This document shows positions 1 to 9,289 of a stretch of DNA of 20,109 nucleotides, in pieces. Under the pieces are notes generated by a model that made no database searches, was not told where the DNA came from, and saw only the letters and a list, made by a program, of their open reading frames with translations. The DNA is taken from positions 1-20,109 of the forward strand of contig JAQGDQ010001938.1 in the NCBI GenBank assembly GCA_030141605.1, in the 5' to 3' direction. Position 1 is the stretch's first letter. Each line of letters starts with the position of its first letter. A program made the position numbers and the translations under genes. This stretch comes from Tubiluchus corallicola. Its lineage: Eukaryota > Priapulida > Priapulimorpha > Priapulimorphida > Tubiluchidae.

Positions 1-377
1 TGTAGCCCACAGGAATTGCAGGAAAGTTTAATGTGGCCCACGGGAATTGCGGGAAAGTTTACTGTGGCCCACAGGAATTGTGGGAAAGTTTACTGTGGCC
101 CACAGGAATTGCGGGAAAGTTTAATGTGGCTCACAGGAATTGCGGGAAAGTTTACTGTGGCCCACAGGAATTGCGGGAAAGTTTACTGTGGCCCACAGGA
201 ATTGCGGGAAAGTTTACTGTAGCCCACAGGAATTGCAGGAAAGTTTAATGTGTCCCACGGGAATTGCGGGAAAGTTTACTGTGGCCCACAGGAATTGCGG
301 GAAAGTTTACTGTGGCCCACAGGAATTGCGGGAAAGTTTAATGTGGCCCGGCTAGTCAGATAATTTGCACACCCCTG
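1..377 (+). mobile_element. hAT-type element, right end (duplicated copy)
   Basis: This is 31-bp minisatellite followed by GATAATTTGCACACCCCTG, the same right terminal inverted repeat as the element at 5957-6753. It is followed by TTGTACAG (378-385), identical to that element's right target duplication. The block therefore arose by duplication of the locus, not by a new insertion. The left end is outside the window. Confidence 0.8.
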
Positions 378-427
378 TTGTACAGGCCCGTTTGAGATCT
401 TGACTGTACGAAAACAACAGGAAATAC

Positions 428-535
428 CTGCTTCCATGGCAACGGGCACTTCCTTGTGTTGCGCAGTTTGCTCCAGACGCCGGTAGTCACTCAGCAACTG
501 TTCTCCTTCAACTTGCGTGCCAATGTTGTCTACGT
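428..535 (-). other. Second, out-of-order copy of the 108-nt exon
   Basis: This is identical base for base to the exon at 6911-6804, with the same acceptor (GTGCTAG) and donor (GCAG|GTATTT), and it is open throughout. It sits downstream of the exon at 3620-3414, so it is out of order relative to the protein. Because both exons are phase 1-1, splicing 3414 to 535 would stay in frame and give TCVL followed by DVDNIGTQVEGEQ. It could be a recently duplicated exon (used or skipped), or a haplotype or assembly duplication. Nothing in the sequence shows whether it is spliced. Confidence 0.6.
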
Positions 536-670
536 CTAGCACAGAAAATCAATAAAATTCGACACAGTGAAAACAATATGGAAAACAATAGTGAACCGAA
601 ACAATGTGCACCGCTGTTAACTTTTAAATTAAATTTTAAGATCAACCCAAAATGTCAATTAAGTGACTGA

Positions 671-2150
671 CATCATTTACTTCATCCTTATTTAAATTAA
701 GTTATCTACAGAAGCATGCATAACTATAATCATTTTTTCATTTAAGTAAGGTGAGAGTGTTAATGACGGTATGGCCGTACACTCACCTCGCACTACTCAA
801 ATTATTACATCATTTACTTCATCCTTGTTTAAATTAAGTTATCTACAGAAGCATGCATAACTATAATCATTTTTTCATTTAAGTAAGGTGAGTGTGTTAA
901 TGACCGTATGGTCGTACACTCACCTCGCACTACTCAAATTATTACATCATTTACTTCATCCTTATTTACATTAAGTTATCTACAGAAGCATGCATAACTA
1001 TAATCATTTTTTCATTTAAGTAAGGTGAGTGTGTTGATGACCGTATGGTCATACACTCACCTCGCACTACTCAAATTATTACATCATTTACTTCATCCTT
1101 ATTTACATTAAGTTATCTACAGAAGCATGCATAATTATAATCATTTACTTCATCCTTATTTACATTAAGTTATCTACAGAAGCGTGCATAATTATAATCA
1201 TTTTTTCATTTAAGTAAGGTGAGTGTGTTAATGACCGTATGGTCGTACACTCACCTCGCACTACTCAAATTATTACATCATTTACTTCATCCTTATTTAC
1301 ATTAAGTTATCTACAGAAGCATGCATAACTATAATCATTTTTTCATTTAAGTAAGGTGAGTGTGTTAATGACCGTATGGTCGTACACTCACCTCGCACTA
1401 CTCAAATTATTACATCATTTACTTCATCCTTATTTACATTAAGTTATCTACAGAAGCATGCATAACTATAATCATTTTTTCATTTAAGTAAGGTGAGTGT
1501 GTTAATGACCGTATGGTCGTACACTCACCTCGCACTACTCAAATTATTACATCATTTACTTCATCCTTATTTACATTAAGTTATCTACAGAAGCATGCAT
1601 AACTATAATCATTTTTTCATTTAAGTAAGGTGAGTGTGTTAATGACCGTATGGTCGTACACTCACCTCGCACTACTCAAATTATTACATCATTTACTTCA
1701 TCCTTATTTACATTAAGTTATCTACAGAAGCATGCATAACTATAATCATTTTTTCATTTAAGTAAGGTGAGTGTGTTAATGACCGTATGGTCATACACTC
1801 ACCTCGCACTACTCAAATTATTACATCATTTACTTCATCCTTATTTACATTAAGTTGTCTACAGAAGCATGCATAATTATAATCATTTACTTCATCCTTA
1901 TTTACATTAAGTTATCTACAGAAGCATGCATAACTATAATCATTTTTTCATTTAAGTAAGGTGAGTGTGTTAATGACCGTATGGTCGTACACTCACCTCG
2001 CACTACTCAAATTATTACATCATTTACTTCATCCTTATTTACATTAAGTTATCTACAGAAGCATGCATAGCTATAATCATTTTTTCATTTAAGTAAGGTG
2101 AGTGTGTTAATGACCGTATGGTCGTACACTCACCTCGCACTACTCAAATT
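671..2150. repeat. 137-bp tandem array, ten units, each with an internal hairpin
   Basis: Units starting CATCATTTAC begin at 671, 808, 945, 1082, 1276, 1413, 1550, 1687, 1824 and 2018. Eight are 137 bp; two (1082 and 1824) are 194 bp through a 57-bp internal partial duplication. Each unit holds a perfect 10-bp inverted repeat, AGGTGAGTGT ... ACACTCACCT, with an inner GACC-gtat-GGTC stem (for example 886-925). The arms carry the 5'-splice-site consensus AG|GTGAGT on both strands. No coding potential is seen. Confidence 0.95.
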
Positions 2151-2242
2151 ATTTTATTTTAAAGTTTATTAATGTGTTTGATATTGTATTTTTTGATGCG
2201 TGAAATAAAATTCATAGTTCGTACTTCATAGTTGATGGTAGT

Positions 2243-2490
2243 AACAAGTAGGGGTGAGAGTCGAATGTTCGAATTTTATTGGAACAAATTTTTTAGTTCG
2301 AATTCGATTCGAACCTAAAATTATATATTTGAATAATTCAGCATTTCAATCACATACGTTCTTTATCGTGAAACTGTTTGAAACAACATGCAATTAGCAT
2401 AATTTAGCTGTGATTTCTGTGCACAATTTTAAAAAATTGTTAGTGGTTTTACTGCAAAACAAAATCGAGTAACATGCATGATATTTTTGT
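2243..2490. mobile_element. TTCGAA-rich element fragment (copy 1)
   Basis: A terminus-like TAGGGGTGAGAGTCGAATG is followed by dense TTCGAA/TTCGAAT motifs (2255-2315). A segment at about 2400-2485 then matches, as reverse complement, the segment at about 9412-9495. The TAGGGGTG start resembles hAT-type ends, but no matching opposite end or target duplication is visible, and the 92-bp array begins right after it. Superfamily assignment is tentative. Confidence 0.45.
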
Positions 2491-2499
2491 AAGATTTTT

Positions 2500-3357
2500 G
2501 CAGTTGTTTGTCTCTTATTGTTGTTTGTGTGTCTGTCTTATTGTTTATTTACAATTGTTTGTGTGTCTGTCATGTTGATGTCATTTGAGTTTATTTACAA
2601 TGTTGATGTCATTTGAGTTTATTTACAATTCGATGAAATCATCACACATGATTTGCAGTTGTTTGTCTCTTTTTGTTGTTTGTGTCAGTCATGTTGATGT
2701 CATTTGAGTTTATTTACAAGTCGATGCAGTCATCACACATGATTTGCAGTTGTCTGTCTCTTATTGTTGTTTGTGTGTGTGTCATGATGTTGATGTCATT
2801 TGAGTTTATTTACAATTCACTGCAATCATCACACATGATTTGCAGTTGTTTGTCTCTTATTGTTTGTGTGTCTGTCATGTTGATGTCATTTGAGTTTATT
2901 TACAATTCGATGAAATCATCACACATGATTTGCAGTTGTTTGTCTCTTTTTGTTGTTTGTGTCAGTCATGTTGATGTCATTTGAGTTTATTTACAAGTCG
3001 ATGCAGTCATCACACATGATTTGCAGTTGTCTGTCTCTTATTGTTGTTTGTGTGTGTGTCATGATGTTGATGTCATTTGAGTTTATTTACAATTCACTGC
3101 AATCATCACACATGATTTGCAGTTGTTTGTCTCTTATTGTTTGTGTGTCTGTCATGTTGATGTCATTTGAGTTTATTTACAATTCGATGAAATCATCACA
3201 CATGATTTGCAGTTGTTTGTCTCTTTTTGTTGTTTGTTATTTACAATTCAATGCAATCATTACACACGATTTGCAGTTGTTTGTCTCTTTTTGTTGTTGT
3301 TTATGTGTCATGTTGATGTCATTTGAGTTTATTTACAATTCGATGCAATCATCACAC
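2500..3357. repeat. ~92-bp tandem array with a 277-bp higher-order unit
   Basis: Monomers share TTGATGTCATTTGAGTTTAT and CACATGATTTGCAGTTG. Positions 2604-2955 repeat at 2881-3232 with no difference that I can find, so the unit of recent amplification is three monomers (277 bp). Long plus-strand open frames here are by-products of the repeat; they encode the repeated phrase MSFEFIYNS and are not credible proteins. The array stops about 57 bp from the donor of the exon at 3414. Confidence 0.92.
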
Positions 3358-3413
3358 ACGTCAATCACTGCAAACTATCGGCAAATGCCACACGGTGCAC
3401 AAGATGCCCGTAC

Positions 3414-3620
3414 CGAGAACGCAAGTAAGCTTAGCCGCCTTCTGAAGACCGTCCAGACTCATGCACACGGCCGCATGCTCCCTCTGGTGGTGTTCCTTGT
3501 CGAACAGCAACGTCAAGCTGCTGGCGCCGCCACAGGCACTTTTGCCGCTGAGCACAGCCGACAGAACTTCCAGAATATTTCCCCAACATGCAGACAGGAT
3601 GTGACGACATAGCCTCATGC
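3414..3620 (-). CDS. ARFGEF3: Exon, start of post-Sec7 homology region
   Basis: The acceptor is CATGTGTTGTAG|GCATGA (exon start 3620) and the donor GTTCTCG|GTACGG (exon end 3414). The exon is 207 nt, phase 1-1. The peptide runs G-MRLCRHILSACWGNILEVLS, then SGKSACGGASSLTLLFDKEH, then HQREHAAVCMSLDGLQKAAK and LTCVL. CMSLDGLQKAAKLTCVLG is the equivalent of the conserved LCLxGxxxAIxIxCxF helix that opens the HDS1 region after Sec7 in BIG/GBF-type GEFs, and here it is closest to BIG3 (ICMSLDGLRKAARLSCALG as I recall). The 92-bp tandem array ends about 57 bp downstream of the donor. The next expected BIG3 segment is not found between here and position 1, apart from the out-of-order exon copy. Confidence 0.9.
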
Positions 3621-3732
3621 CTACAACACATGACAGCGGAATTATGATGATTTGTTTTGGTTTAAACTGCATTTATTAATACACAGAAAACTGAAACGAT
3701 ACATACAAGAACAGCTTATAATGGCACTAGAT

Positions 3733-3964
3733 CAGGGGTGTGCAAATTGCGGCCCGCCGAGTGAATTTGTGCGGCCCGCGAAATGAGATTTGTCAACCTA
3801 ATGAAAGTGCGGCCCGGGCGATTAATTGAGTGTATCCAGCTGAAGTTCGTGCCACGATACCAAAGATAGTGCGGGTAGTTTTTTTTACTAGATCGGATGC
3901 CATTAACCCTTGCAAGACGGTTGTAGCTTAATGTCACTGTACTCAGATAATTTGCACACCCCTG
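3733..3964. mobile_element. hAT-type MITE, short form
   Basis: It begins CAGGGGTGTGCAAA and ends with the inverse TTTGCACACCCCTG. It is flanked by 8-bp near-identical target duplications, CACTAGAT (3725-3732) and TACTAGAT (3965-3972), the length typical of hAT transposons. GCGGCCCGC-type subterminal repeats are present. At 232 bp it has no coding capacity. Its body matches both ends of the longer element at 5957-6753, with a deletion between TCACTGT and CAGATAATTTGC. Confidence 0.9.
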
Positions 3965-3972
3965 TACTAGAT

Positions 3973-4445
3973 GATTGCCTAACAGGTCTGTAAAAAAACC
4001 TGTATAAAAGTCTCTCACGTGAAGACAGTCACAGTATTAAAAACCATTAAGAAATACGATATAACTATATTGGTGGCAAAACAGGAAGTAAAACAGGAAG
4101 TAAAACATGCAAGGAAAAAATGGAGAGGATTAATTGGGGGCGGATGATATAAGAATATTTTTTTATTTTTTTTAAATTTAAGTTTATTAATTTATTTCCA
4201 CACTGCATCTAACAATTATAATAAAAATACAGATAATTTCACTGAAGTAAATATAAATATAAATGCAATATTATCCAGAAATTACAAAAGAGATTCTTAT
4301 GCAGCATATACATGTGCAAATTACATTACAGAGTAATTTTGATGCATACAGTTTGAGCCTAAAAGCATAGCTTGACAGGCCAAACTGTACGTGGAAATCT
4401 TAAGGAAAGGATTAATATTTGAGATAATAATAATATATGCATAAA
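3973..4445. other. Intronic AT-rich stretch, no gene seen
   Basis: It contains a short direct repeat (AAAACAGGAAGT twice near 4078-4105), a T-rich run at 4158-4180 and AT-rich sequence to 4340. The T-run followed by AGTTTATTAATTTATT could be the reversed 3' end of a retroposed element. I see no open frame or second end that would support this. Confidence 0.4.
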
Positions 4446-4735
4446 TGTGTGGGGGGGAGTAGTGAATAAAAGATGAAATGCAGCGAGAACTAAGAAAAAC
4501 TGTGATGTGGGGGGAGTTAGTGAATGAAAGATGAAATGGAGCAAGAACTAAGAAAAACCGTGATGTGGGGGGAGTAGTGAATGAAAGATGAAATGGAGCG
4601 AGAACTAAGAAAAACTGTGATGTGGGGGGAGTTAGTGAATGAAAGATGAAATGGAGCGAGAACTAAGAAAAACTGTGATGTGGGGGGAGTTAGTGAATGA
4701 AAGATGAAATGGAGCGAGAACTAAGAAAAGCTGTG
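4446..4735. repeat. 57-58-bp tandem array, about five units
   Basis: The repeated phrase is GTGATGTGGGGGGAGT, then AGTGAATGAAAGATGAAATG, then GAGCGAGAACTAAGAAAA. Unit starts at 4503, 4561, 4618 and 4676 give the period; a first diverged unit precedes them at about 4446. The strand is strongly purine-rich. No coding potential is seen. Confidence 0.88.
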
Positions 4736-5956
4736 ATCATGATTATAAAGTGTTCAGTAACCTGTTGAGCATAGTCACGTTGTATTAAGATTACTGTGGA
4801 AAAAGAATGCAGGTGATTACCATTATCAAACTGTGTTACTCTCAGTACGTTTGAAATATTTCTTTTCTGACGGTTTTTTTTAAAAGTTGAAAGGGAGTGA
4901 CTACATTTTGAATTACGGATGAATTGAATATGATAGATGAGACAATGATGAGGATGATACTAAGGGTTTGCTTTCAAAGACAGAGTGAGCGAACACACAC
5001 CGCATCGGCCCGTATTATTAAAAGTCGTTAGACGAAGAGCAGCCATCTCCGGTTATAACGGGGAGGATAATTGGAAGGGAGGATCGACTGCGGAAACCAG
5101 CGGTCATTAAACACGTAATTAAAATCGAACGCCGATACCGATAGCTGGTGGAAGAGGGTTTTCGGTCGCACTTTAGCTGCATTATCAATCACACAGAGAA
5201 TGGCGGGGGGGGGGGGTTATAGAACTCCCTGGTGTCTACTGCGTACTTAGTAGCCCAGTCTTAATTATTTTAGGCAAAAAATAGTTGGGGACAGATGATA
5301 TAGGGATATGATAGATGAGAGAATGAAGTGGATGATTAATGATACTCATGATTAATGATTAATGATATTTATGATGTGAATGATTAATGATAATGAACTG
5401 GCATACAAGATAAGTGTCTACGGATTTATTAAGGTTGATTAGCGTTTTATGGTGCAAGAAATGCTCTTAGCTGAAAACTAGGTTAATTAATGCCAATTAC
5501 GAATGCATCTCGAAAAGGAAGGTTACTAGATAAATAAATTTTTAGAACATTAGCTCAATTTAGCTGCAGTTTAATTAAAATTTTGTGCAATTAATTTAGT
5601 TTAATTAATAGTTTTTAGACAGAAAAGTGGGTAAGGAGTTATAAAATTAAATTTTTAGTGTTTTTGAGCACTTTCTTGATAATTTGATGCTAAGATATAA
5701 AAGTCCAATAAATTCAGCGATTGTTTTTTTAAAAACAAAAAATTGACATTTGACCAAATTTTTGGTGCATTCTACTTTGAAACATCATAACGTAGTTTTG
5801 ACTATGCCGATTTATGCACGATTTTCGCTTGAAAGCACACAAATAAACCTTAAAAATCTTGTACCACAATGCTAGAAGCGTGCACCAATACTAATGTTAA
5901 TGCACTTATAGTCCTTCTTAATGTCCTGTTTCATTTGGAGAACAATGTATGTACAG
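4736..5956. other. Intronic stretch with a GC-richer single-copy island, no gene seen
   Basis: Two similar purine-rich segments (ATGATAGATGAGA near 4930 and near 5308) flank a GC-richer, non-repetitive stretch at about 4978-5200 that ends in a 12-base G run (about 5204-5215). A short ATTAATGAT-rich simple repeat lies at 5330-5395. The rest, to 5956, is AT-rich with no coding frame. The island has no supported exon on either strand. Confidence 0.5.
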
Positions 5957-6753
5957 CAGGGGTGTGCAAACGGCGGCCCACGGGCCACTTGCGGGCCGCC
6001 GAGAGAACTTGTGCGGCCCATGAAGAGGTTTGTCAACGTAATGAAAGTGCAGCCCACGCGATCCAGCTGAAGTCTGCGCCAATATCGCAAAGCTAGTGCG
6101 GGTAGTTTTTTCCTCTAGATCGGATGGCATTGACCCTTACAAGACCGTTGTCACTTAATGTCACTGTCGGACATGACGAAATATATGATTTTTAATATAA
6201 ATTCTAATAACTTCTAAAATAGTTTCTTGAGTGTAGTAGTAATGATGTGCGTAAATCGGATGCAAAAAAATCGTTATTAGGTCCTCCTGTACTTGGCTCC
6301 TTGACCAAACTGCATGTGGCCCGCAGGAATTGCGGGAAAGTTTAATGTGGCCCACAGGAATTGCGGGAAAGTTTACTGTAGCCGACAGGAATTGCAGGAA
6401 AGTTTAATGTGGCCCACGGGAACTGCGGGAAAGTTTAATGTGGCCCACAGGAATTGCGGGAAAGTTTAATGTGGCCCACAGGAATTGCGGGAAAGTTTAC
6501 TGTGGCTCACAGGAATTGCGGGAAAGTTTACTGTGGCCCACAGGAATTGCGGGAAAGTTTACTGTGGCCCACAGGAATTGCGGGAAAGTTTACTGTAGCC
6601 CACAGGAATTGCAGGAAAGTTTAATGTGTCCCACGGGAATTGCGGGAAAGTTTACTGTGGCCCACAGGAATTGCGGGAAAGTTTACTGTGGCCCACAGGA
6701 ATTGCGGGAAAGTTTAATGTGGCCCGGCTAGTCAGATAATTTGCACACCCCTG
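5957..6753. mobile_element. hAT-type element, long form with internal minisatellite
   Basis: The ends CAGGGGTGTGCAAA and TTTGCACACCCCTG are flanked by ATGTACAG (5949-5956) and TTGTACAG (6754-6761), matching at 7 of 8 bases. The first ~210 bp align with the short element at 3733. Beyond TCACTGT it carries ~150 bp of unique sequence, then a 31-bp minisatellite up to the right end. There is no transposase frame, so it is non-autonomous. Its right 377 bp are part of the duplicated block. Confidence 0.9.
6312..6726. repeat. 31-bp minisatellite inside the hAT-type element, about 13 units
   Basis: The unit consensus is TGTGGCCCACAGGAATTGCG followed by GGAAAGTTTAC. Units differ by single bases (ACTG/AATG, CGGG/TGGG, CCAC/CTCA). 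The array is open in several frames, giving repeated peptides such as GKVYCGPQELRESL; this is a by-product of the repeat. The same array at 1-349 is its duplicate. Confidence 0.93.
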
Positions 6754-7048
6754 TTGTACAGGCCCGTTTGAGATCTTGACTGTACGAAAACAACAGGAAA
6801 TACCTGCTTCCATGGCAACGGGCACTTCCTTGTGTTGCGCAGTTTGCTCCAGACGCCGGTAGTCACTCAGCAACTGTTCTCCTTCAACTTGCGTGCCAAT
6901 GTTGTCTACGTCTAGCACAGAAAATCAATAAAATTCGACACAGTGAAAACAATATGGAAAACAATAGTGAACCGAAACAATGTGCACCGCTGTTAACTTT
7001 TAAATTAAATTTTAAGATCAACCCAAAATGTCAATTAAGTGACTGACA
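6377..7048. repeat. Right copy of the segmental duplication (partner 1-672)
   Basis: This is the in-order copy. It contains the 31-bp minisatellite end of a hAT-type element, its target duplication at 6754-6761, the exon at 6804-6911 and flanking intron. After 7048 it continues into single-copy sequence (ATATAGTTATCC) instead of the 137-bp array found at the left copy. Confidence 0.9.
6804..6911 (-). CDS. ARFGEF3: Exon between Sec7-like and post-Sec7 regions (in-order copy)
   Basis: The acceptor is TTCTGTGCTAG|ACGTAG (exon start 6911) and the donor GAAGCAG|GTATTT (exon end 6804). The exon is 108 nt, phase 1-1 (symmetric), coding 36 residues. The peptide begins DVDNIGTQVEGEQLLSDYRR and ends EVPVAMEA. 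It links the Sec7-like domain to the following helical repeat region and matches in position and length the corresponding linker of BIG3. It lies in correct order between the exons at 11024 and 3620. A sequence-identical second copy sits at 428-535. A hAT-type element starts about 42 bp downstream of the donor (its target duplication ends at 6761). Confidence 0.85.
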
Positions 7049-7202
7049 TTATATAGTTATCCGTATTTGGCAAACAGACACCCAAGCTGAATTTACTGCC
7101 GACCGGTTTTGAACAGACCGTCCATTGTCGACACATCTAAAACAAAGAAATTTACCAGAATTTAGAAACATGGTGTTTGGAGGATTTCTCTGTGCTTGCC
7201 CT

Positions 7203-7604
7203 TTAACCCTTTCATAACTGTTGTATCCCGTGGGATACGAGAATATTTTCTGCTTTTAAAATTAATAAAATTTTAAAACTGACAGTTATTTGATCTGTTA
7301 ATAGTTATTTTGATTTAAGCCAATAACAATAGACTAAAAATGGTGATAAAATGGCAAACTAGAAAATCTACATAGCATAAAAAACTGCGCAAGGTACAGT
7401 ACTTTAGAGACGACTTTGTACAGATCAGCATAGCATGCATACTAAATGTCTTAAATACTTTAAAAAATTACCAGCAGTTGCAAAATGAAGCACATTTTAT
7501 GCTTCCATTGAATCCCAATGTATCCCGTGGGATACAGGCTACATTTAGAACGCGGGCACAGGTAGAAAAAAATGATTAAAATAATTTGGGACTGAAAGGA
7601 TTAA
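7203..7604. mobile_element. piggyBac-like MITE
   Basis: TTAA occurs at both ends (7203-7206 and 7601-7604), the target signature of piggyBac transposons. It encloses inverted ends CCCTTTCATAACTG and, reversed, TCCTTTCAGTCCC. Near each end lies the near-palindrome GTATCCCGTGGGATAC (about 7224-7239 and 7519-7534). At about 400 bp it has no coding frame. The superfamily call rests on the TTAA and end sequence only. Confidence 0.65.
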
Positions 7605-9289
7605 TCTAAAGTTGTACATATTTAGAATTGCCTGTAAAACTTGGCATCGTTATATGCATTTACTAGGTCAGCGAATCAGAATTGAGCACGTTTTTAGTTT
7701 ACTCATTGGAAGCAAAGCAATTTTTGACTTTTTTTGTAATATTGAATTTAAAATAAAACTTTCTGTGATTACTTCAAAACACATAGATTGCTTTAGATGT
7801 CTCGACAATGAACGGCTTGTTCGACGCCGGTCGGAAATATATCCCATTTTGGTAACATTATATAACGTAAGTGTGTCCCACAGAAGGTTTCTGTATTTGG
7901 TGAAGGGTACAATAATGAAGGAAAAACTTGAAGCTTTTTAAGGTTGTTATCTTTTATTAAATAAACGTGCAAAAATGCGAACAGTATACAGAACCAGTAT
8001 CGTGTAGCAAAACGTATCGAGATAACCACACAGCGAGCCACGCATCGTGTTCCAGCTGTGCCGCCAGATGTCGCATCAGTCATTTCAATATGGCATATCG
8101 ACAGAGCATAATGGACGACGTCAGAACAATGGCTTTGCATCAGCAGTTTTCCAAGCAAAAATTCCCAAAAATAGAACATCTAATTAACTCCTCGCCACTC
8201 CTCTTGGCGGACTTGTCCTAAAATATAGCCCACATCATTGTGCAGCCCTGTTCTTGCTCTTTCTAAAGAGCCATATATCTCCCACCTAGAGTCACACTAA
8301 GCACAGCTAGAACGTTTTTTCTATAGGCTGTTTGACAAAAATTTCGAAAAAAATCGGGAGTTTAAATCAATTTTTGACACATTTTCCGGACAAAATTCTG
8401 CATAAAATAAGCTGAAATTTTGAAAGCGTACTGGTGGCGACGCCTGTCAACCAAATCGCGAAACTTTGCCAGAATATGACACAGCGAAGAGGTCGAACAA
8501 GCATCAAGAAGAATGTTGCTTGTTAAACCACCCTCAAAACTTACTGCAAAACGGGCCACACCATTGATATTTTGAAGGAATTTTCCGAACAGGTTACGCC
8601 TCCAATGTGCACAAATTCTATTTGCTCGTATTCAGATTGCGTCAAAATCACATTTAAACGTAACTTTCGCGACATCGGCGGGTTAGGCTCAATTTGAGAA
8701 GTTGTTATGTATTAATGCGTCAGACCGCATTGTAAATAAAGTAGTTCGGCAACACGCATAATGGTGTACTGTATTTCGTTATTTCTACCAGATAGAAATC
8801 CAGGTATATCAACATAAATCAGAAGTGAGAGAACGCGACCTTCTACGCAAATTTTAATGACACTCCAGCAGGCCACTTTACTGGCAAGTGGAACCCCAAT
8901 GCAGCCGTATGCGCCACGTTATCTCGATACGAAAGATCCCATTCCCAAAAACTGCGAGAGCCATTAGTCCTCCAGATTTCCAGGAAAAGAAACAGGCATT
9001 TGTTTTAAAGGGCAACAGAGGACAATGCTTACCAGACGAATCGGTTGATATCAATTCGATCACTTGAACATGACGTCCGTCGACAGAAATGCCTGCATTT
9101 GCAAATACGGTAAATGAAATAAACAGTGAAAAGTAACCATGACAACGTGCACGCAAAGCAACGACAGTCGTTAAGTGAAACGATCTAAAACAAACAATCA
9201 ACTAAAACAATATAATCTACGAGAATTCTGAAAGAAGTAAACAAGCATTCGATGGTAATCATTCCTCAATGTAAAAATTAATTACTACG
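7605..9289. other. Intronic stretch, mostly unassigned
   Basis: Several open frames of 60-130 codons occur on both strands (for example plus 7612-7941, minus 8179-7793, minus 8559-8362). They overlap each other, lack family motifs that I recognise, and have no convincing splice context. The one segment with both good splice sites and matching phase is 9092-9033, listed separately. No tandem repeat is seen. Confidence 0.4.
9033..9092 (-). CDS. Candidate 60-nt cassette exon in the intron between exons 11024 and 6911
   Basis: On the gene's sense strand a T-rich stretch ends in AAATGCAG (exon start 9092), and 60 nt later a strong donor TCTG|GTAAGC occurs (exon end 9033). The segment has no stop, and its phase is 1-1, the same as the junction it would interrupt. 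Included, it would insert GISVDGRHVQVIELISTDSS between LLT and DVDN. I know of no counterpart in vertebrate BIG3. The open frame runs on both sides (about 107 codons, 9201-8878); reading through the donor gives KHCPLLPF, faintly like a kelch-type blade. It could be a lineage-specific alternative exon, a fragment of another gene, or chance. Confidence 0.25.

Larger units (their letters stand above)
1..672. repeat. Left copy of a >=672-bp segmental duplication (partner 6377-7048)
   Basis: The two copies align without gaps at a constant offset of 6376. About six single-base differences fall within the first 124 bp, and 125-672 appears identical. The duplicated block includes hAT element sequence, its right target duplication, the 108-nt exon and 137 bp of intron. 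The copies diverge abruptly after GTGACTGACAT, exactly where the 137-bp tandem array begins in the left copy. The left boundary is beyond the window. Confidence 0.9.

Noticed and set aside
1-355. Cys-containing repeat peptide (GKVYCGPQELRESL) on the plus strand, resembling a secreted repeat protein
   Set aside because: It comes from the 31-bp minisatellite inside a transposon; the period of 31 shifts frame each unit and there is no flanking coding sequence.
671-2150. CRISPR-like array (regular repeats with palindromes)
   Set aside because: Repeats are contiguous with no variable spacers, in an intron-rich animal locus.
2673-3612. Long plus-strand open frames with repeated MSFEFIYNS peptide
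   Set aside because: They are products of the 92-bp array whose period keeps the frame open; their ends run through the antisense of a well-supported exon.
3361-3672. Full-length minus frame starting MQFKPKQIIII as a separate gene
   Set aside because: Only 3620-3414 is the exon; the flanks are intron read in frame, as the AG and GT boundaries and homologue match show.
7612-8221. Open frames of 84-128 codons on both strands
   Set aside because: They overlap each other on opposite strands, lack recognisable domains, and have no phase-compatible splice sites with the BIG3-like gene.
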